Shown in pieces: positions 38,454 through 47,479 of a stretch of DNA of 64,000 nucleotides; position 1 is the stretch's first letter, and the number at the start of each line of letters is the position of its first letter. The translations under genes were made by a program, and so were the position numbers. This DNA is from an uncultured Bacteroidota bacterium (lineage in GTDB: Bacteria > Bacteroidota > Bacteroidia > Flavobacteriales > Flavobacteriaceae), in assembly GCA_902509805.1 (NCBI GenBank), contig CABWZL010000003.1, forward strand, positions 1 to 64,000, written 5' to 3'. The notes under the pieces were generated by a model. It was not told where the DNA came from. It was given only the letters and a program-made list of their open reading frames with translations, and searched no databases.

Positions 38454-40736
38454 TTAGTCCGGACTACAATTTGTAAAGTTTGGAATATTACTGGATGAGT
38501 TGAAGATTATTAGATCATGAAAATTTGAACAATTAGTAACATTTAAAACATCCCAAGAAGCTATATTTTGATTAAATGAAGAACCCCAAAACATATATTT
38601 CATATTTATAACATTAGATATGTCCCAAGAAGATATGTTTTGATTAAATGGAGTACCATAAAACATTCCTTCCATATTTTCAACATTGGATACATCCCAT
38701 GTAGATAAATCTCCATTAAAGTCACTAAAAACAAACATATATGACATATTTTCAACATTGGATACATCCCATGAAGAAATATCTCCATTAAAGTCACTCC
38801 GAGTAAACATGTATAACATAGTTGTAACATTGGATACATCCCAATTGGATATATCTTGATTAAAGTTACTTTCCCCAAACATAGATTGCATGTTTATAAC
38901 ATTAGATACATTCCATGAAGAAATATCTTGATTAAATGGAGTAGAGTAAAAGATCGAGGACATATTTATAACATTAGACACATCCCACGAAGAAATATCT
39001 TGATTAAATGGAGTATTATAAAACATTGAAGCCATATTTGTAACATTAGATACATCCCACGAAGAAATATCTTGATTAAATGAAGAACCAAAAAACATAG
39101 ATTGCATGTTTATAACATTAGATACATCCCAAGAGGACATATCTCCATTAAAATCACTTTTACTAAACATACCATTCATCATAGTAACGTTTGAAACATC
39201 CCAGTTTGAAATATTTTGATTAAATGGAGTATTATCAAACATCAAGTACATATTAGTAACGTTTGAAACATCCCAGTTAGAAATGTCACTATTGAATGAA
39301 GAGTATGAAAACATTCCTTGCATAATAGTAACGTTTGAAACATCCCAGTTAGATACATCCCCATTAAACGGAGTAAACCTGAAAACATCCCACATGTTCG
39401 TTACATTAGATGTATTCCAACTACTTACATCCTGATTAAATTTAGAGTCTGAAAATATTCTACCCATATCAGTTAGATTTGAAACATCCCAAGAGGATAT
39501 GTCTCCATTAAATGAGGTGTACATAAACATTTCAAACATAGAAGTTACACTTGACACATCCCAGTTTGAAATATCTCCATTAAAGGTTGTGTTTTTAAAT
39601 AGCCTTATCATTGTTCTAACAGCACTTACATCCCAGTTTGAAATATCACTAATACCATCAGTCTGCATAAACATTTCGCTCATGTAAATTACATTTGACA
39701 CGTCCCAGTTTGAAACATCTCCAGTGAAATCAGAATTTTTAAACATTCCAGTTACTTCATATACCTTTCCTAAATCCCACGACGAGATGTCTTGATTAAA
39801 TTTTGAATCTGTAAACATTTCCCTCATATTAATTAGACATGTTCCATTACTTAATGTATTACACTCTGGATTGTTTGAACTTAAGGAAACATCCCAAGAG
39901 GATATGTCTTCATTAAAATCAGATTCCTTGAACATCATATCAAACCTTTCAACATTACTAACGTCCCAAGAGGATATGTCTCCATTGAAATCAGATTCCT
40001 CAAACATAGATCTCATTTTCCAAACATTTGAAACATCCCAGCTGGAGATATCACCGATTACTGATTTCTCTTTAAATAACTCATTCATATTAGTTACTTT
40101 CGAGGTTACTATATAAGTCAAATCTTGTCCGGTATTTACCATGTTTTGAAGCTGGCTATTACTAACTACTGTATACTGCTGCCCATTGAACATTTGCTGC
40201 ATACCTTCTTGAGCATCACTAATAGCCTTTATTGTAATTCCATTATCTGCTATATAAAAAAGATCAACTTCACATCCAGAAGAACTTACAAGAGAAACAG
40301 AGCTACTTGTATTCTCACATATATCTAAATCATCTGTGATTCCATCTCCATCTGTATCTTTTTGAGATGCAGCACATCCTGTTCCGTCTACTATAGATCC
40401 TTTTGGAGTTCCTCCACACAAATCATTCACATTTAAAACACCATCTTCATCTATATCAACTTTCTCAAAATTTCCTCTAATATTTTTATCACCATCCATT
40501 GTGATTGTTACATAAAGAGAGTTACCTGTCCAACCACCACTCCAATTCTTAAAGGAATAGAATTCATTTGGTGCTGCAACTATTGTAGCTGTTTCACCTG
40601 CATTGTAAATCCCAGAAGAAGGATTTACATAACCACCCTCAAGAGGACTTGCTGTGACAGATAAAGTATACTTAATTGGATCTTTTTCACAAGAACTAAA
40701 TAAAATAATTAGTGTAATTAATAATAGCTTTTTCAC
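38454..40736 (-). CDS. BspA-like surface lipoprotein with 21 DUF285 repeats
   Basis: A 760-residue protein starting at a GTG. Layout: lipoprotein signal peptide (lipobox FSSC), one InlB-B-type repeat (about 25-92), two calcium-binding thrombospondin type-3-like segments (DIDEDGVLNVNDLC and DTDGDGITDDLDIC), a linker, then 21 units of a 24-residue DUF285/BspA repeat, consensus FNQDISSWDVSNVTNMxxMF. It ends in a short Cys-containing cap. Such proteins are exposed at the cell surface and act in adhesion or as phage-variable targets. The gene faces mnmE and is the first gene inside the island. Confidence 0.88.
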   Translation of the reverse strand: MKKLLLITLIILFSSCEKDPIKYTLSVTASPLEGGYVNPSSGIYNAGETATIVAAPNEFYSFKNWSGGWTGNSLYVTITMDGDKNIRGNFEKVDIDEDGVLNVNDLCGGTPKGSIVDGTGCAASQKDTDGDGITDDLDICENTSSSVSLVSSSGCEVDLFYIADNGITIKAISDAQEGMQQMFNGQQYTVVSNSQLQNMVNTGQDLTYIVTSKVTNMNELFKEKSVIGDISSWDVSNVWKMRSMFEESDFNGDISSWDVSNVERFDMMFKESDFNEDISSWDVSLSSNNPECNTLSNGTCLINMREMFTDSKFNQDISSWDLGKVYEVTGMFKNSDFTGDVSNWDVSNVIYMSEMFMQTDGISDISNWDVSAVRTMIRLFKNTTFNGDISNWDVSSVTSMFEMFMYTSFNGDISSWDVSNLTDMGRIFSDSKFNQDVSSWNTSNVTNMWDVFRFTPFNGDVSNWDVSNVTIMQGMFSYSSFNSDISNWDVSNVTNMYLMFDNTPFNQNISNWDVSNVTMMNGMFSKSDFNGDMSSWDVSNVINMQSMFFGSSFNQDISSWDVSNVTNMASMFYNTPFNQDISSWDVSNVINMSSIFYSTPFNQDISSWNVSNVINMQSMFGESNFNQDISNWDVSNVTTMLYMFTRSDFNGDISSWDVSNVENMSYMFVFSDFNGDLSTWDVSNVENMEGMFYGTPFNQNISSWDISNVINMKYMFWGSSFNQNIASWDVLNVTNCSNFHDLIIFNSSSNIPNFTNCSPD
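38500..40055 (-). repeat. 72-bp coding tandem repeat array
   Basis: The DUF285 region is a DNA array with a 72-bp period, about 21 units, the third unit carrying an extra insertion. The units are similar enough that a second frame also stays open for 90 codons (38606-38878). Such arrays change unit number by slippage or recombination. They also make short-read assembly of this stretch doubtful. Confidence 0.85.
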
Positions 40737-40961
40737 ATTATAAAATTAGTTAATAAATACGAAGAAATAAATTGTTGCATTTATATAATACTATTTATAA
40801 TTTAGAAAAATTCAATTTAATTATATCTTACTTTCTAAACAAGAATATCTCCCTATAACTAATTAATAGTGTTTATAGGAGATAAGTGTTCGTGTTATTT
40901 CCCTTTCTACTATAATCTACTAATACCCATATAATTGAGGCTTTTTTTATAAATTAGAGAT

Positions 40962-42488
40962 ATGAAAAAACTATTGATATTATTAGTGATATTTATATCA
41001 TTTAATTCTTACTCTCAAAATTTTAATGGTTACAAGTATGTATATGTTCCAGAGTTAGGGGGTTTAGAACAATATGGTCTTGAAGATCTATTTAATAAGA
41101 AAGCATATTATAATATAATTCCCTCAACTATTAAATTTTTTAAATTAAAGGGATTTCAGGTTGTTAATTCTATAGAAGAGGTAAACAATCAATGTGAAGT
41201 AATTACAGTATTAGTAACTCCATCAGTTGCTCCTAAATGGAGAGGTGAGGTAAATTTTAAAGTTTTAGATTGTGAAAAGGAAATCTATCAATTCTCTGGA
41301 GGAGATGGCTATGATGTTTGGAAAGGAACAAACTATAATATGGCTGTAAAAAATGCTTTTGGTAATATTCCGAGTAATATTTTTAAGGATTATGTATTTG
41401 ACTCCTCTTTTACTCCAGATGCTACTGGCATTCAAAACAGTGAAACTATTGAAACAGATGTTAGAAAATATTTAGATTCTAATAGACTAAATCCTGTAGA
41501 AGGAATCTGGATATTTCAAGAAAATATCACTGGGCCTTATCTTAAGGCTTCTGTAGTAAAAAATAGTTCAAGTAATCTTTATGAGGAAAAGATAATAGAA
41601 TTTCTTAATGAAGATGTAAAAAAATTATATCAAAGAAATGGATTTAGAGTTGGAGATATTGTAGCTACAGGTGAGCCAATGGGAACTGATAAAATCTTTT
41701 TAATAAGACAAAAAGGTTATGATTCTTCTTATAGATGTATTCTTGAAAATAGTAGATTATTAAATTGCTCATCAAACGGTGAAGAGTTTTTTGCTATTAA
41801 AAGTTACCCCATAAATGATAATTTAAGCCCTAAACAAGATGGCTCAAACGAATGGTCGGGAAATGGTTCGGGCCTAATAATTTCTGAATCAGGTTATATA
41901 GTTACCAATAACCACGTTATAGAAGATGCTAATCAAATAGAAGTAGAGTTTATATTGAATGATGAAATTCAAAATTTTAATGCTGAAATTGTTCAAGTAG
42001 ATAAAGTGAATGATTTAGCAATCATTAAAATATTTGATATGAATTTTGATGGCGTTGATGACTTACCTTACAACTTTAAATCAAGATCAAGTGATGTTGG
42101 AACTACTGTTTATGCATATGGTTATCCTATGGCTCTATCGGTAATGGGGAAAGAAATTAAAGTTACAGATGGGATTATTAATTCTAAATCAGGATTTCAA
42201 GGAGATATAACTACATATCAAATAAGCGCACCAATTCAAGGAGGTAATTCAGGAGGTCCACTATTTGATAATAAAGGAAATTTTATTGGAATTAACAGTG
42301 CTGTAATAAGAAAAGACATTGCTGACAATGTTGGTTACACAATTAAGTCGAGCTATGTATTAAATTTAATAGATGTATTGCCAAAAAGTATTGATCTACC
42401 ATCAAGCAGTAAACTTGAAGCACTACCACTTACAGAGCAAATAAAAGAAATATCAAAGTATGTTGTGTTAATTAAGATTAAAAATTAG
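40962..42488 (+). CDS. Secreted trypsin-like (S1C) serine protease
   Basis: A 508-residue protein with a signal peptide (about 1-19, ending SYSQ), a ~280-residue N-terminal region of unknown fold, and a C-terminal HtrA-like protease domain. The catalytic triad is visible: His318 (TNNHVIED), Asp351 (NDLAIIK) and Ser430 (GGNSGGPL). No PDZ domain follows. It probably acts in the periplasm or outside the cell. It is the first of three genes in a row whose starts share the AAATTAGAGATATG context, suggesting a common unit with the next two. Confidence 0.85.
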   Translation: MKKLLILLVIFISFNSYSQNFNGYKYVYVPELGGLEQYGLEDLFNKKAYYNIIPSTIKFFKLKGFQVVNSIEEVNNQCEVITVLVTPSVAPKWRGEVNFKVLDCEKEIYQFSGGDGYDVWKGTNYNMAVKNAFGNIPSNIFKDYVFDSSFTPDATGIQNSETIETDVRKYLDSNRLNPVEGIWIFQENITGPYLKASVVKNSSSNLYEEKIIEFLNEDVKKLYQRNGFRVGDIVATGEPMGTDKIFLIRQKGYDSSYRCILENSRLLNCSSNGEEFFAIKSYPINDNLSPKQDGSNEWSGNGSGLIISESGYIVTNNHVIEDANQIEVEFILNDEIQNFNAEIVQVDKVNDLAIIKIFDMNFDGVDDLPYNFKSRSSDVGTTVYAYGYPMALSVMGKEIKVTDGIINSKSGFQGDITTYQISAPIQGGNSGGPLFDNKGNFIGINSAVIRKDIADNVGYTIKSSYVLNLIDVLPKSIDLPSSSKLEALPLTEQIKEISKYVVLIKIKN

Positions 42489-42492
42489 AGAT

Positions 42493-43401
42493 ATGAGAAA
42501 ACTTGTTCTACTATTACTAACCCTTTTATCATTTAATTCTTACTCTCAATATTCTGATTATTACATTAAAGGAGATATTGACATCACTTCTTCCATTAAT
42601 ATTTCAGGTGAAGTTGATATAAATCAAACAATAGAAACTATAGATTACGGAGCCCTTGCTCAAGCTAATGCAATTAGAGAGCAAAATAGATTAAACAGAG
42701 ATATTTTTAAATATAATTTAGATAAGGATGCAGCTATAGCTATAGCAAAAAATCCAATTCTTGCCTATGATTATGGTCAAGATTATGAGTTTTTTGCAGA
42801 TAATAGTTTAAGAAGAAAATATGAAACAAGAAGAAGGTGGAATATACAATATAGAGCACCTCATGAATTTTTGTTTAACAATAACTCTAAAGAATGTGAT
42901 TTTTATGGACCTTGTGACAGACCAATAAGCATGTTAAATATTTCAGAGGATGGAATCAGAAGTAATATTACTCTATTAGGTTCAGTAATTAGAAAAGAAG
43001 GTGTTTTTCTAAAAAAAAATCAATTAGATTTTGATATTGAGAAAATCTTGGAGTTTGAATCTCAAAAAGTTGGTCAACTTTCTTATTGGCAAGGAGACGA
43101 AAGTAAACCACCCACTGAATTTATTCATTATAAAGAAATAAGAAGATCTAATGTTTTTGGGGCAAGAGGTTTTATTGGGACTATTATAGTTGAAGATAAA
43201 TATGAAAAAATTATAAATGATATCTATTTAGTTGATGATGTTAACAATAATGGAAAAAGAAGATTAATAATAGCTACTGTAACATATTCGGCTGACAAAA
43301 ACATACAATTTGAATTACTTGAAGGAAGAAGGGCTTATTTAAAACCACTTATAGATAAAGTTATAGCCAATGCGAAACAAGACTATACTACACTTTTCTA
43401 A
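42493..43401 (+). CDS. Secreted protein of unknown function, protease companion
   Basis: A 302-residue protein with a signal peptide (MRKLVLLLLTLLSFNSYSQ) almost identical in style to that of the upstream protease. The mature part is polar, has a helical NAIREQNRLNRDIFKYNLDKDAA segment and a Cys pair in SKECDFYGPC. I recognise no domain. It starts 4 bp after the protease stop, with that stop codon embedded in the start-proximal box. A substrate, inhibitor or partner of the protease is possible but not shown. Confidence 0.7.
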   Translation: MRKLVLLLLTLLSFNSYSQYSDYYIKGDIDITSSINISGEVDINQTIETIDYGALAQANAIREQNRLNRDIFKYNLDKDAAIAIAKNPILAYDYGQDYEFFADNSLRRKYETRRRWNIQYRAPHEFLFNNNSKECDFYGPCDRPISMLNISEDGIRSNITLLGSVIRKEGVFLKKNQLDFDIEKILEFESQKVGQLSYWQGDESKPPTEFIHYKEIRRSNVFGARGFIGTIIVEDKYEKIINDIYLVDDVNNNGKRRLIIATVTYSADKNIQFELLEGRRAYLKPLIDKVIANAKQDYTTLF

Positions 43402-43410
43402 ATTAGAGAT

Positions 43411-43746
43411 ATGAAATTATTGAAGATAAGAGATAGTCTTAATTATGTTCAGAGATTTATAATTTTTGGAGTATTTTATTTGATAAGTAATTTAATAAAT
43501 GGTATTGATCAAGAGGCTTCATTAGGTTTTTTACAGATATTTGGAGGGTTTTTGATGGGTCCCTTATTACTTATTACTTTTTATCTGCTTCTTTTAATTC
43601 CTTTGACAATTTTAAATATTTTAATGGGTAACACAAAGCTAAAAGGACTTCATAAGACTAACCTTACTTTATCTACTGTGATATTTGACCTTTCAGCAGT
43701 CTATCTTTTTGCCTCTATTTTTATTCCAGGTCTGTTTTACGAGTAA
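43411..43746 (+). CDS. Small polytopic membrane protein
   Basis: A 111-residue protein with three or four hydrophobic helices (about 15-31, 40-70 and 85-109) and few charges except at the N-terminus and in one loop (GNTKLKGLHKT). No family recognised. It is the third gene in the protease unit, starting 9 bp after the previous stop behind another AAATTAGAGATATG box. Confidence 0.65.
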   Translation: MKLLKIRDSLNYVQRFIIFGVFYLISNLINGIDQEASLGFLQIFGGFLMGPLLLITFYLLLLIPLTILNILMGNTKLKGLHKTNLTLSTVIFDLSAVYLFASIFIPGLFYE

Positions 43747-43869
43747 TCTTTTATATCTAATTTTTAATCTTAATTTAAATATAAGTTACTTTCTATTGTA
43801 GAATGGTTAGGAAATACAAACGTATATGGATAGGAATAATTAGTAATTAATTTTTTATATTTATACACT

Positions 43870-44385
43870 ATGGGTCTTTTTAAACCATCTGAAGAACAAA
43901 TTCAAAAAAAAATTCAAGCAAATATTGATGCTTTAACCCCTCATAATATAAATCCTAACTCAAAAATTATAGACTCTTTCATTGCTACTACTAATTCATC
44001 AATCGTTGCGGCTGCAGTGATAGTTAATCCTTTTTTAGCACTTGCTGTCCCAACTCGAAGATATATATATGGAATTCTTGCTGATAGTTTATTGGTAGTT
44101 CCTGAAAATCAAAAAAAATCAAAGTTTGAGTCTATTAGAATTTTTTGGAAAGAATTAGATAAGTATAAATTAAAAATTTTAGAAAGACCAAAGCCGGTTA
44201 TTGGTTCTACAAAACGAAAGTGGATAAAAATTTATTTTGAGTTTGAAGGAAAAAAATTTACAATGGACCAAATTGAAATTACCCAAAAAGATACTGCAGG
44301 TTCAATAAAAATGGATATATATGAGGATTTTAAAAAAGCTGCAAATATAGAAATGGGTACAAATTGGGATTTTGCTAATAATTAA
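43870..44385 (+). CDS. Unknown protein with a central hydrophobic stretch
   Basis: A 171-residue protein. An N-terminal helical part (EEQIQKKIQANIDALTPHN) precedes a hydrophobic stretch (SIVAAAVIVNPFLALAVP, ~50-67). A beta-rich C-terminal part contains YIYGILADSLLVVP and WIKIYFEFEGKKFTM, faintly like bacterial PH-like domains. No family can be named with confidence. It stands alone in the island. Confidence 0.6.
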   Translation: MGLFKPSEEQIQKKIQANIDALTPHNINPNSKIIDSFIATTNSSIVAAAVIVNPFLALAVPTRRYIYGILADSLLVVPENQKKSKFESIRIFWKELDKYKLKILERPKPVIGSTKRKWIKIYFEFEGKKFTMDQIEITQKDTAGSIKMDIYEDFKKAANIEMGTNWDFANN

Positions 44386-44436
44386 AAAACCCTCTCTTAA
44401 TTAAAAGAGTACCTACTACATTAGAAAGTAACCCAT

Positions 44437-44462
44437 ACTTAACTTAAGATTTGTTAAATTTA
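44437..44462 (+). repeat. 26-bp perfect direct repeat, copy 1
   Basis: A 26-bp stretch from ACTTAACTTAAG to TTAAATTTA is identical at 47983-48008. Each copy ends just before the start codon of a rightward gene (44468 and 48014), so it includes the promoter region. The two copies bracket a 3.5-kb block with the three related unknown genes and the PD-(D/E)XK-like nuclease. Confidence 0.8.
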
Positions 44463-44467
44463 TTTTT

Positions 44468-44686
44468 GTGAAATTAAATATTTGTGAAAATAGAAAGAGG
44501 AAGGATAGACACTTCAATTATGTAGGTATGCGTATATATGATTTAAATAATGATATACGTCGTTTAAGTCTTTCAATGAATAAGCAAAACGATGTTACTG
44601 AAAAGGATATAATTAAACGCATACATTTTAAACTTTCTCTAATGAATAAGTATACAAGATATTTAACCAAATTAAGAAATTCTTAA
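44468..44686 (+). CDS. Small basic protein, GTG start
   Basis: A 72-residue, strongly basic, helical protein (many K and R; opening KLNICENRKRKDRHFNYVGM). It begins with GTG behind the 26-bp repeat. No family is recognised; DNA or RNA binding would fit the charge. A further AAATTAGAGATG box follows its stop, but it leads only to a 17-codon frame. Confidence 0.5.
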   Translation: MKLNICENRKRKDRHFNYVGMRIYDLNNDIRRLSLSMNKQNDVTEKDIIKRIHFKLSLMNKYTRYLTKLRNS

Positions 44687-44701
44687 ATTAGAGATGAAGT
44701 T

Positions 44702-45427
44702 TCATTCTTTACCAAATTTTTTAATATTCTCAAAGATTTCGATATAAAGTTCACCTGAATGGTTCAATCCTTTAGGCTTACAATTACAAAAATTCATATA
44801 TGAATGATCAGCAAATTCCAAATAGACATTTTCATATTGACCACTTTCAGCATTTAAAATGGAAAAAGGGTTACCATTCTCAAGATAGGGATAGTCTTCA
44901 TATTGATATGAAAAATTAAAATCTCCCTGACATATAAGCTCTGGACCATAAGATTCACCTTTTACCCATCCCTCAGACTTAGTAATTGTATATGACCAAG
45001 AATCAACATAACCACCCTCTATTGCTCCAAAATACTTATCATCATCCATAAATAAAACTTTTTGATGAAAATCATAAAAACCCCAGTCTGGATGTTTATC
45101 TTTTAATTTATCTTTTAATGCGAATGTTTTTGAAAGAATTTCTTTACCTATAGGACTTTTATCAATTTCTCGATCAAAATGATACCCGTATTTAATAATT
45201 TCAAACTCTTCCTTTACTTTACCTTCATATTTGTGCCCATAGTAGTACTCTTCATACTCATCTCTAATAATTGTTACTTTTGGTTCTTCATAAAATGTTC
45301 TTGCAATAAAAGTCTGTGTATTTTCAATATACAAGTGCGAATCCTCAGCTTCTTTATCGAATTCATTCAAACTATAGCTTGAATATCTTTCCTCTAAGGC
45401 TTTCTTATAATTAGGATGTAGTTTCAT
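44702..45427 (-). CDS. Unknown protein, member A of a three-paralog operon
   Basis: A 241-residue acidic cytoplasmic protein. Its start (KLHPNYKKALEERYSSYSL) and end (ENIKKFGKE) match those of the neighbouring 318-residue protein (NLHPNYIKALEDHYKDFSY and ENIKKYGKE), so the two are paralogs. It is the last of three ATGA-coupled genes. No signal peptide, membrane segment or known domain. The middle is rich in aromatic and acidic residues (DEYEEYYYGHKYEG). Confidence 0.65.
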   Translation of the reverse strand: MKLHPNYKKALEERYSSYSLNEFDKEAEDSHLYIENTQTFIARTFYEEPKVTIIRDEYEEYYYGHKYEGKVKEEFEIIKYGYHFDREIDKSPIGKEILSKTFALKDKLKDKHPDWGFYDFHQKVLFMDDDKYFGAIEGGYVDSWSYTITKSEGWVKGESYGPELICQGDFNFSYQYEDYPYLENGNPFSILNAESGQYENVYLEFADHSYMNFCNCKPKGLNHSGELYIEIFENIKKFGKE

Positions 45428-46380
45428 TCTTTACCGTACTTTTTAATATTCTCAAGATGAAGTTTTAGGGCTTTATTTAATTTATCTTCCTCTGGGAAAT
45501 CTTTAGAAAAGTCAAAATTATCATCACTTAAATGATGAGTGTAATTATAGTTTTCAAAAGATTCTCTATAAGAAGAAGTATCATAACATTCAAGAAGAAT
45601 ATTTTCCCATTTTCCATTAAATGGGTTTATAAACTTTACATCTTTTTCTCCTGTATTTTTTAAATGCCCACAAATTTCACCAAAAACTGGTTCAATTTCA
45701 AGTGTGCCATCATTAAGATTTCCCTTACCTACATAGTCTTTTATAAAAGTTATAATTTCGATCCTCTGATTATTTTCATTACTTATTTCTAAAAAATAAA
45801 TTCTAATATCAGGAGAAGGTTCTTCTATTAAAAAATGCTCAAAAACTGGAATTTCAATTTCTTTGTTCTTCAATTTATCTTCAAAGTCACTCTTATCTTC
45901 AATAGAATTAACTATTGACTTTATATCTCCATCATTCATTGTTAATGATGAAATATCAATTAAGTGATTATAAATTACACCTTTATATTTTTCACCAATA
46001 CTTGCTTGAAAATTTTCCTCTATTTTTTCTAATTTTCTGTTGTTCTTTTCATCCTCCCACCAATCATCATTGTTCCAGTTTTTTATATATAGATTTGCTT
46101 TTTCATGACTAACCCACAATCCGTCAATAGATTCAGAATCGTGTTCAAATTCTTCATTACTATTAGTTAGAAGCACCTTAATATCAAAGGCATCCCAGCC
46201 AAACTTTTCAAGATCTAAATCTGATACCCAAACCCTGTCTTTAGGTAGTGATTGAATTGTATATTTAGAACTGGATGCTAAGTATAGTCTATTCTTTTTG
46301 ATCATTTGAATAGTTTCACTGTAACTAAAATCTTTATAGTGATCCTCTAATGCTTTTATGTAGTTTGGATGTAGGTTCAT
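45424..46380 (-). CDS. Unknown protein, member B of a three-paralog operon
   Basis: A 318-residue acidic protein without signal peptide. Besides the shared ends with member A, it shares SLPKDRVWV with member C (SLPKDSIWI) in the same relative place. It also has a late block (NPFNGKWENILLECYDTSSY) like that in member A (AESGQYENVYLEFADHSYM). It overlaps both neighbours by 4 bp (ATGA), so the three are probably made in a fixed ratio. Function unknown. Confidence 0.65.
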   Translation of the reverse strand: MNLHPNYIKALEDHYKDFSYSETIQMIKKNRLYLASSSKYTIQSLPKDRVWVSDLDLEKFGWDAFDIKVLLTNSNEEFEHDSESIDGLWVSHEKANLYIKNWNNDDWWEDEKNNRKLEKIEENFQASIGEKYKGVIYNHLIDISSLTMNDGDIKSIVNSIEDKSDFEDKLKNKEIEIPVFEHFLIEEPSPDIRIYFLEISNENNQRIEIITFIKDYVGKGNLNDGTLEIEPVFGEICGHLKNTGEKDVKFINPFNGKWENILLECYDTSSYRESFENYNYTHHLSDDNFDFSKDFPEEDKLNKALKLHLENIKKYGKE

Positions 46381-47123
46381 AGCTTAAGTCTTGAGATATA
46401 ATCTTGAACATCAATTCCGTATTTAAATTCTGTTTGTCCATCAAAAATCCCTGATAATTTTTCTACCTGCTTTTTGTCTTTCAATGATACATCCAAAAAT
46501 AAATGTGGATCTCCAAAATATGCATCAGCACTTAACGAGACACGAACAAACTTTTTCTTGGTTGGATGAAAGATCCTATAGCCTTTATACTCCTCTTGAT
46601 TATAACGTCCATTCCAAGGCTCTGCCCATACATTCCCACCACCATATTCAGAATAAAAATCAGGATCAAGTATTAAATAATCTTCAAACTCCATATTATC
46701 TATTGTAAAATTACCCTTCGCAAATTGATACGGAGTACCAATGTGCTTTCCTACATTATCATCGTGAAAATGCGTATCCCAATCCCCATCGTATAAGCCT
46801 TGATCTCCACTCATATATTTTTTATAGTTTTTAATATTTTCCTCAGATAAATGTCTCACCGAAAAATTAAAGTCTATAAAATGTAACTTAATTGTTCCGC
46901 TAAAATCATACTCACCTTTGTTTTCAAGTTTTGAATATCCTGACTCATTTATCTCGCCATCCCATTTTTCAATCCAAATAGAATCTTTAGGAAGAGAGCC
47001 AAAACCACATTCTATGTATGAATGAACAAATGATTGTTTATTCAGATCTACATCTACCCCTTTAAGTTTAAAGGACGCAGATCTTTGTTTAAAAAAGTGT
47101 TCTAAATAATCTTGGTAACTCAT
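46377..47123 (-). CDS. Unknown protein, member C of a three-paralog operon
   Basis: A 248-residue protein, first gene of the operon. It begins SYQDYLEHFFKQRSASFKL, comparable to the NYxKALExxYxxxS opening of A and B. It contains SLPKDSIWIEKWDG and a late FVRVSLSADAYFGDPHLF block that aligns with those of A and B. It is the most divergent of the three. It diverges from the SAM-like gene at 47211 with 87 bp between starts. Confidence 0.65.
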   Translation of the reverse strand: MSYQDYLEHFFKQRSASFKLKGVDVDLNKQSFVHSYIECGFGSLPKDSIWIEKWDGEINESGYSKLENKGEYDFSGTIKLHFIDFNFSVRHLSEENIKNYKKYMSGDQGLYDGDWDTHFHDDNVGKHIGTPYQFAKGNFTIDNMEFEDYLILDPDFYSEYGGGNVWAEPWNGRYNQEEYKGYRIFHPTKKKFVRVSLSADAYFGDPHLFLDVSLKDKKQVEKLSGIFDGQTEFKYGIDVQDYISRLKL

Positions 47124-47177
47124 AATAATTATTCTAAAGTTATATAATTACTATATCAACTGCAATTCGTATTAGGC

Positions 47178-47208
47178 TTGTACTCTTATTTAAATTAACT
47201 AAATTTAG
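47178..47208 (+). promoter_or_regulatory. Bacteroidota-type promoter ending at the start codon
   Basis: TTG at 47178-47180, a 19-bp spacer, then TAAATTTAG at 47200-47208. This fits the known TTTG-N17-23-TAnnTTTG promoter pattern of the phylum. The box ends only 2 bp before the ATG at 47211, so transcription would begin at or within the start codon. Confidence 0.55.
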
Positions 47209-47210
47209 AT

Positions 47211-47474
47211 ATGTTACAAGATTTTGAAAACTATTTAGTTAAACAAGGTTACAGTGTGTCCACTCCATCAGGAAAACCTTCTACAGTTTATGATTATATT
47301 AAAAGAGTTGAAACAGTATGTGAAAGAGAAAACATATCAATCAATACTCTTTACAAAAACATTGATGATTATGTAGAAAAATATGGTCCAAGCGGTAATG
47401 AGTCTGAATTTGGAAAAAAGAGTCATAATTCATACATAAGTGCATTAAAAAAGTTTAAGAACTTTACAGAATAA
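47211..47474 (+). CDS. Small SAM-like (integrase core-binding-type) domain protein
   Basis: An 87-residue protein that looks like the N-terminal core-binding domain of tyrosine recombinases standing alone: FENYLVKQGYS, TVYDYIKRVETVCERENIS, and SYISALKKFKNF. No catalytic domain follows. I recall similar stand-alone proteins next to restriction-type nucleases. Here too the next gene, 5 bp downstream, is a PD-(D/E)XK-like nuclease, which suggests a DNA-binding partner. Confidence 0.65.
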   Translation: MLQDFENYLVKQGYSVSTPSGKPSTVYDYIKRVETVCERENISINTLYKNIDDYVEKYGPSGNESEFGKKSHNSYISALKKFKNFTE

Positions 47475-47479
47475 AAAAT

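Noticed and set aside
38606..38878. A 90-codon minus-strand frame inside the BspA gene
   Set aside because: It is a shifted frame of the tandem repeat and repeats the same meaningless peptide; the DUF285 frame explains the sequence.
38500..40055. Periodic repeats that could be taken for a CRISPR array
   Set aside because: The 72-bp units are contiguous and coding (DUF285 repeats), without spacers, and no cas genes are nearby.
43803..43850. A 15-codon frame before the 43870 gene
   Set aside because: Too short, no signal before it, and no protein character beyond chance.
47211..47474. Possible tyrosine integrase of the island
   Set aside because: Only the core-binding-type domain is present. 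There is no catalytic domain with R-H-R-Y residues in the frame or downstream; the next gene is a different nuclease.
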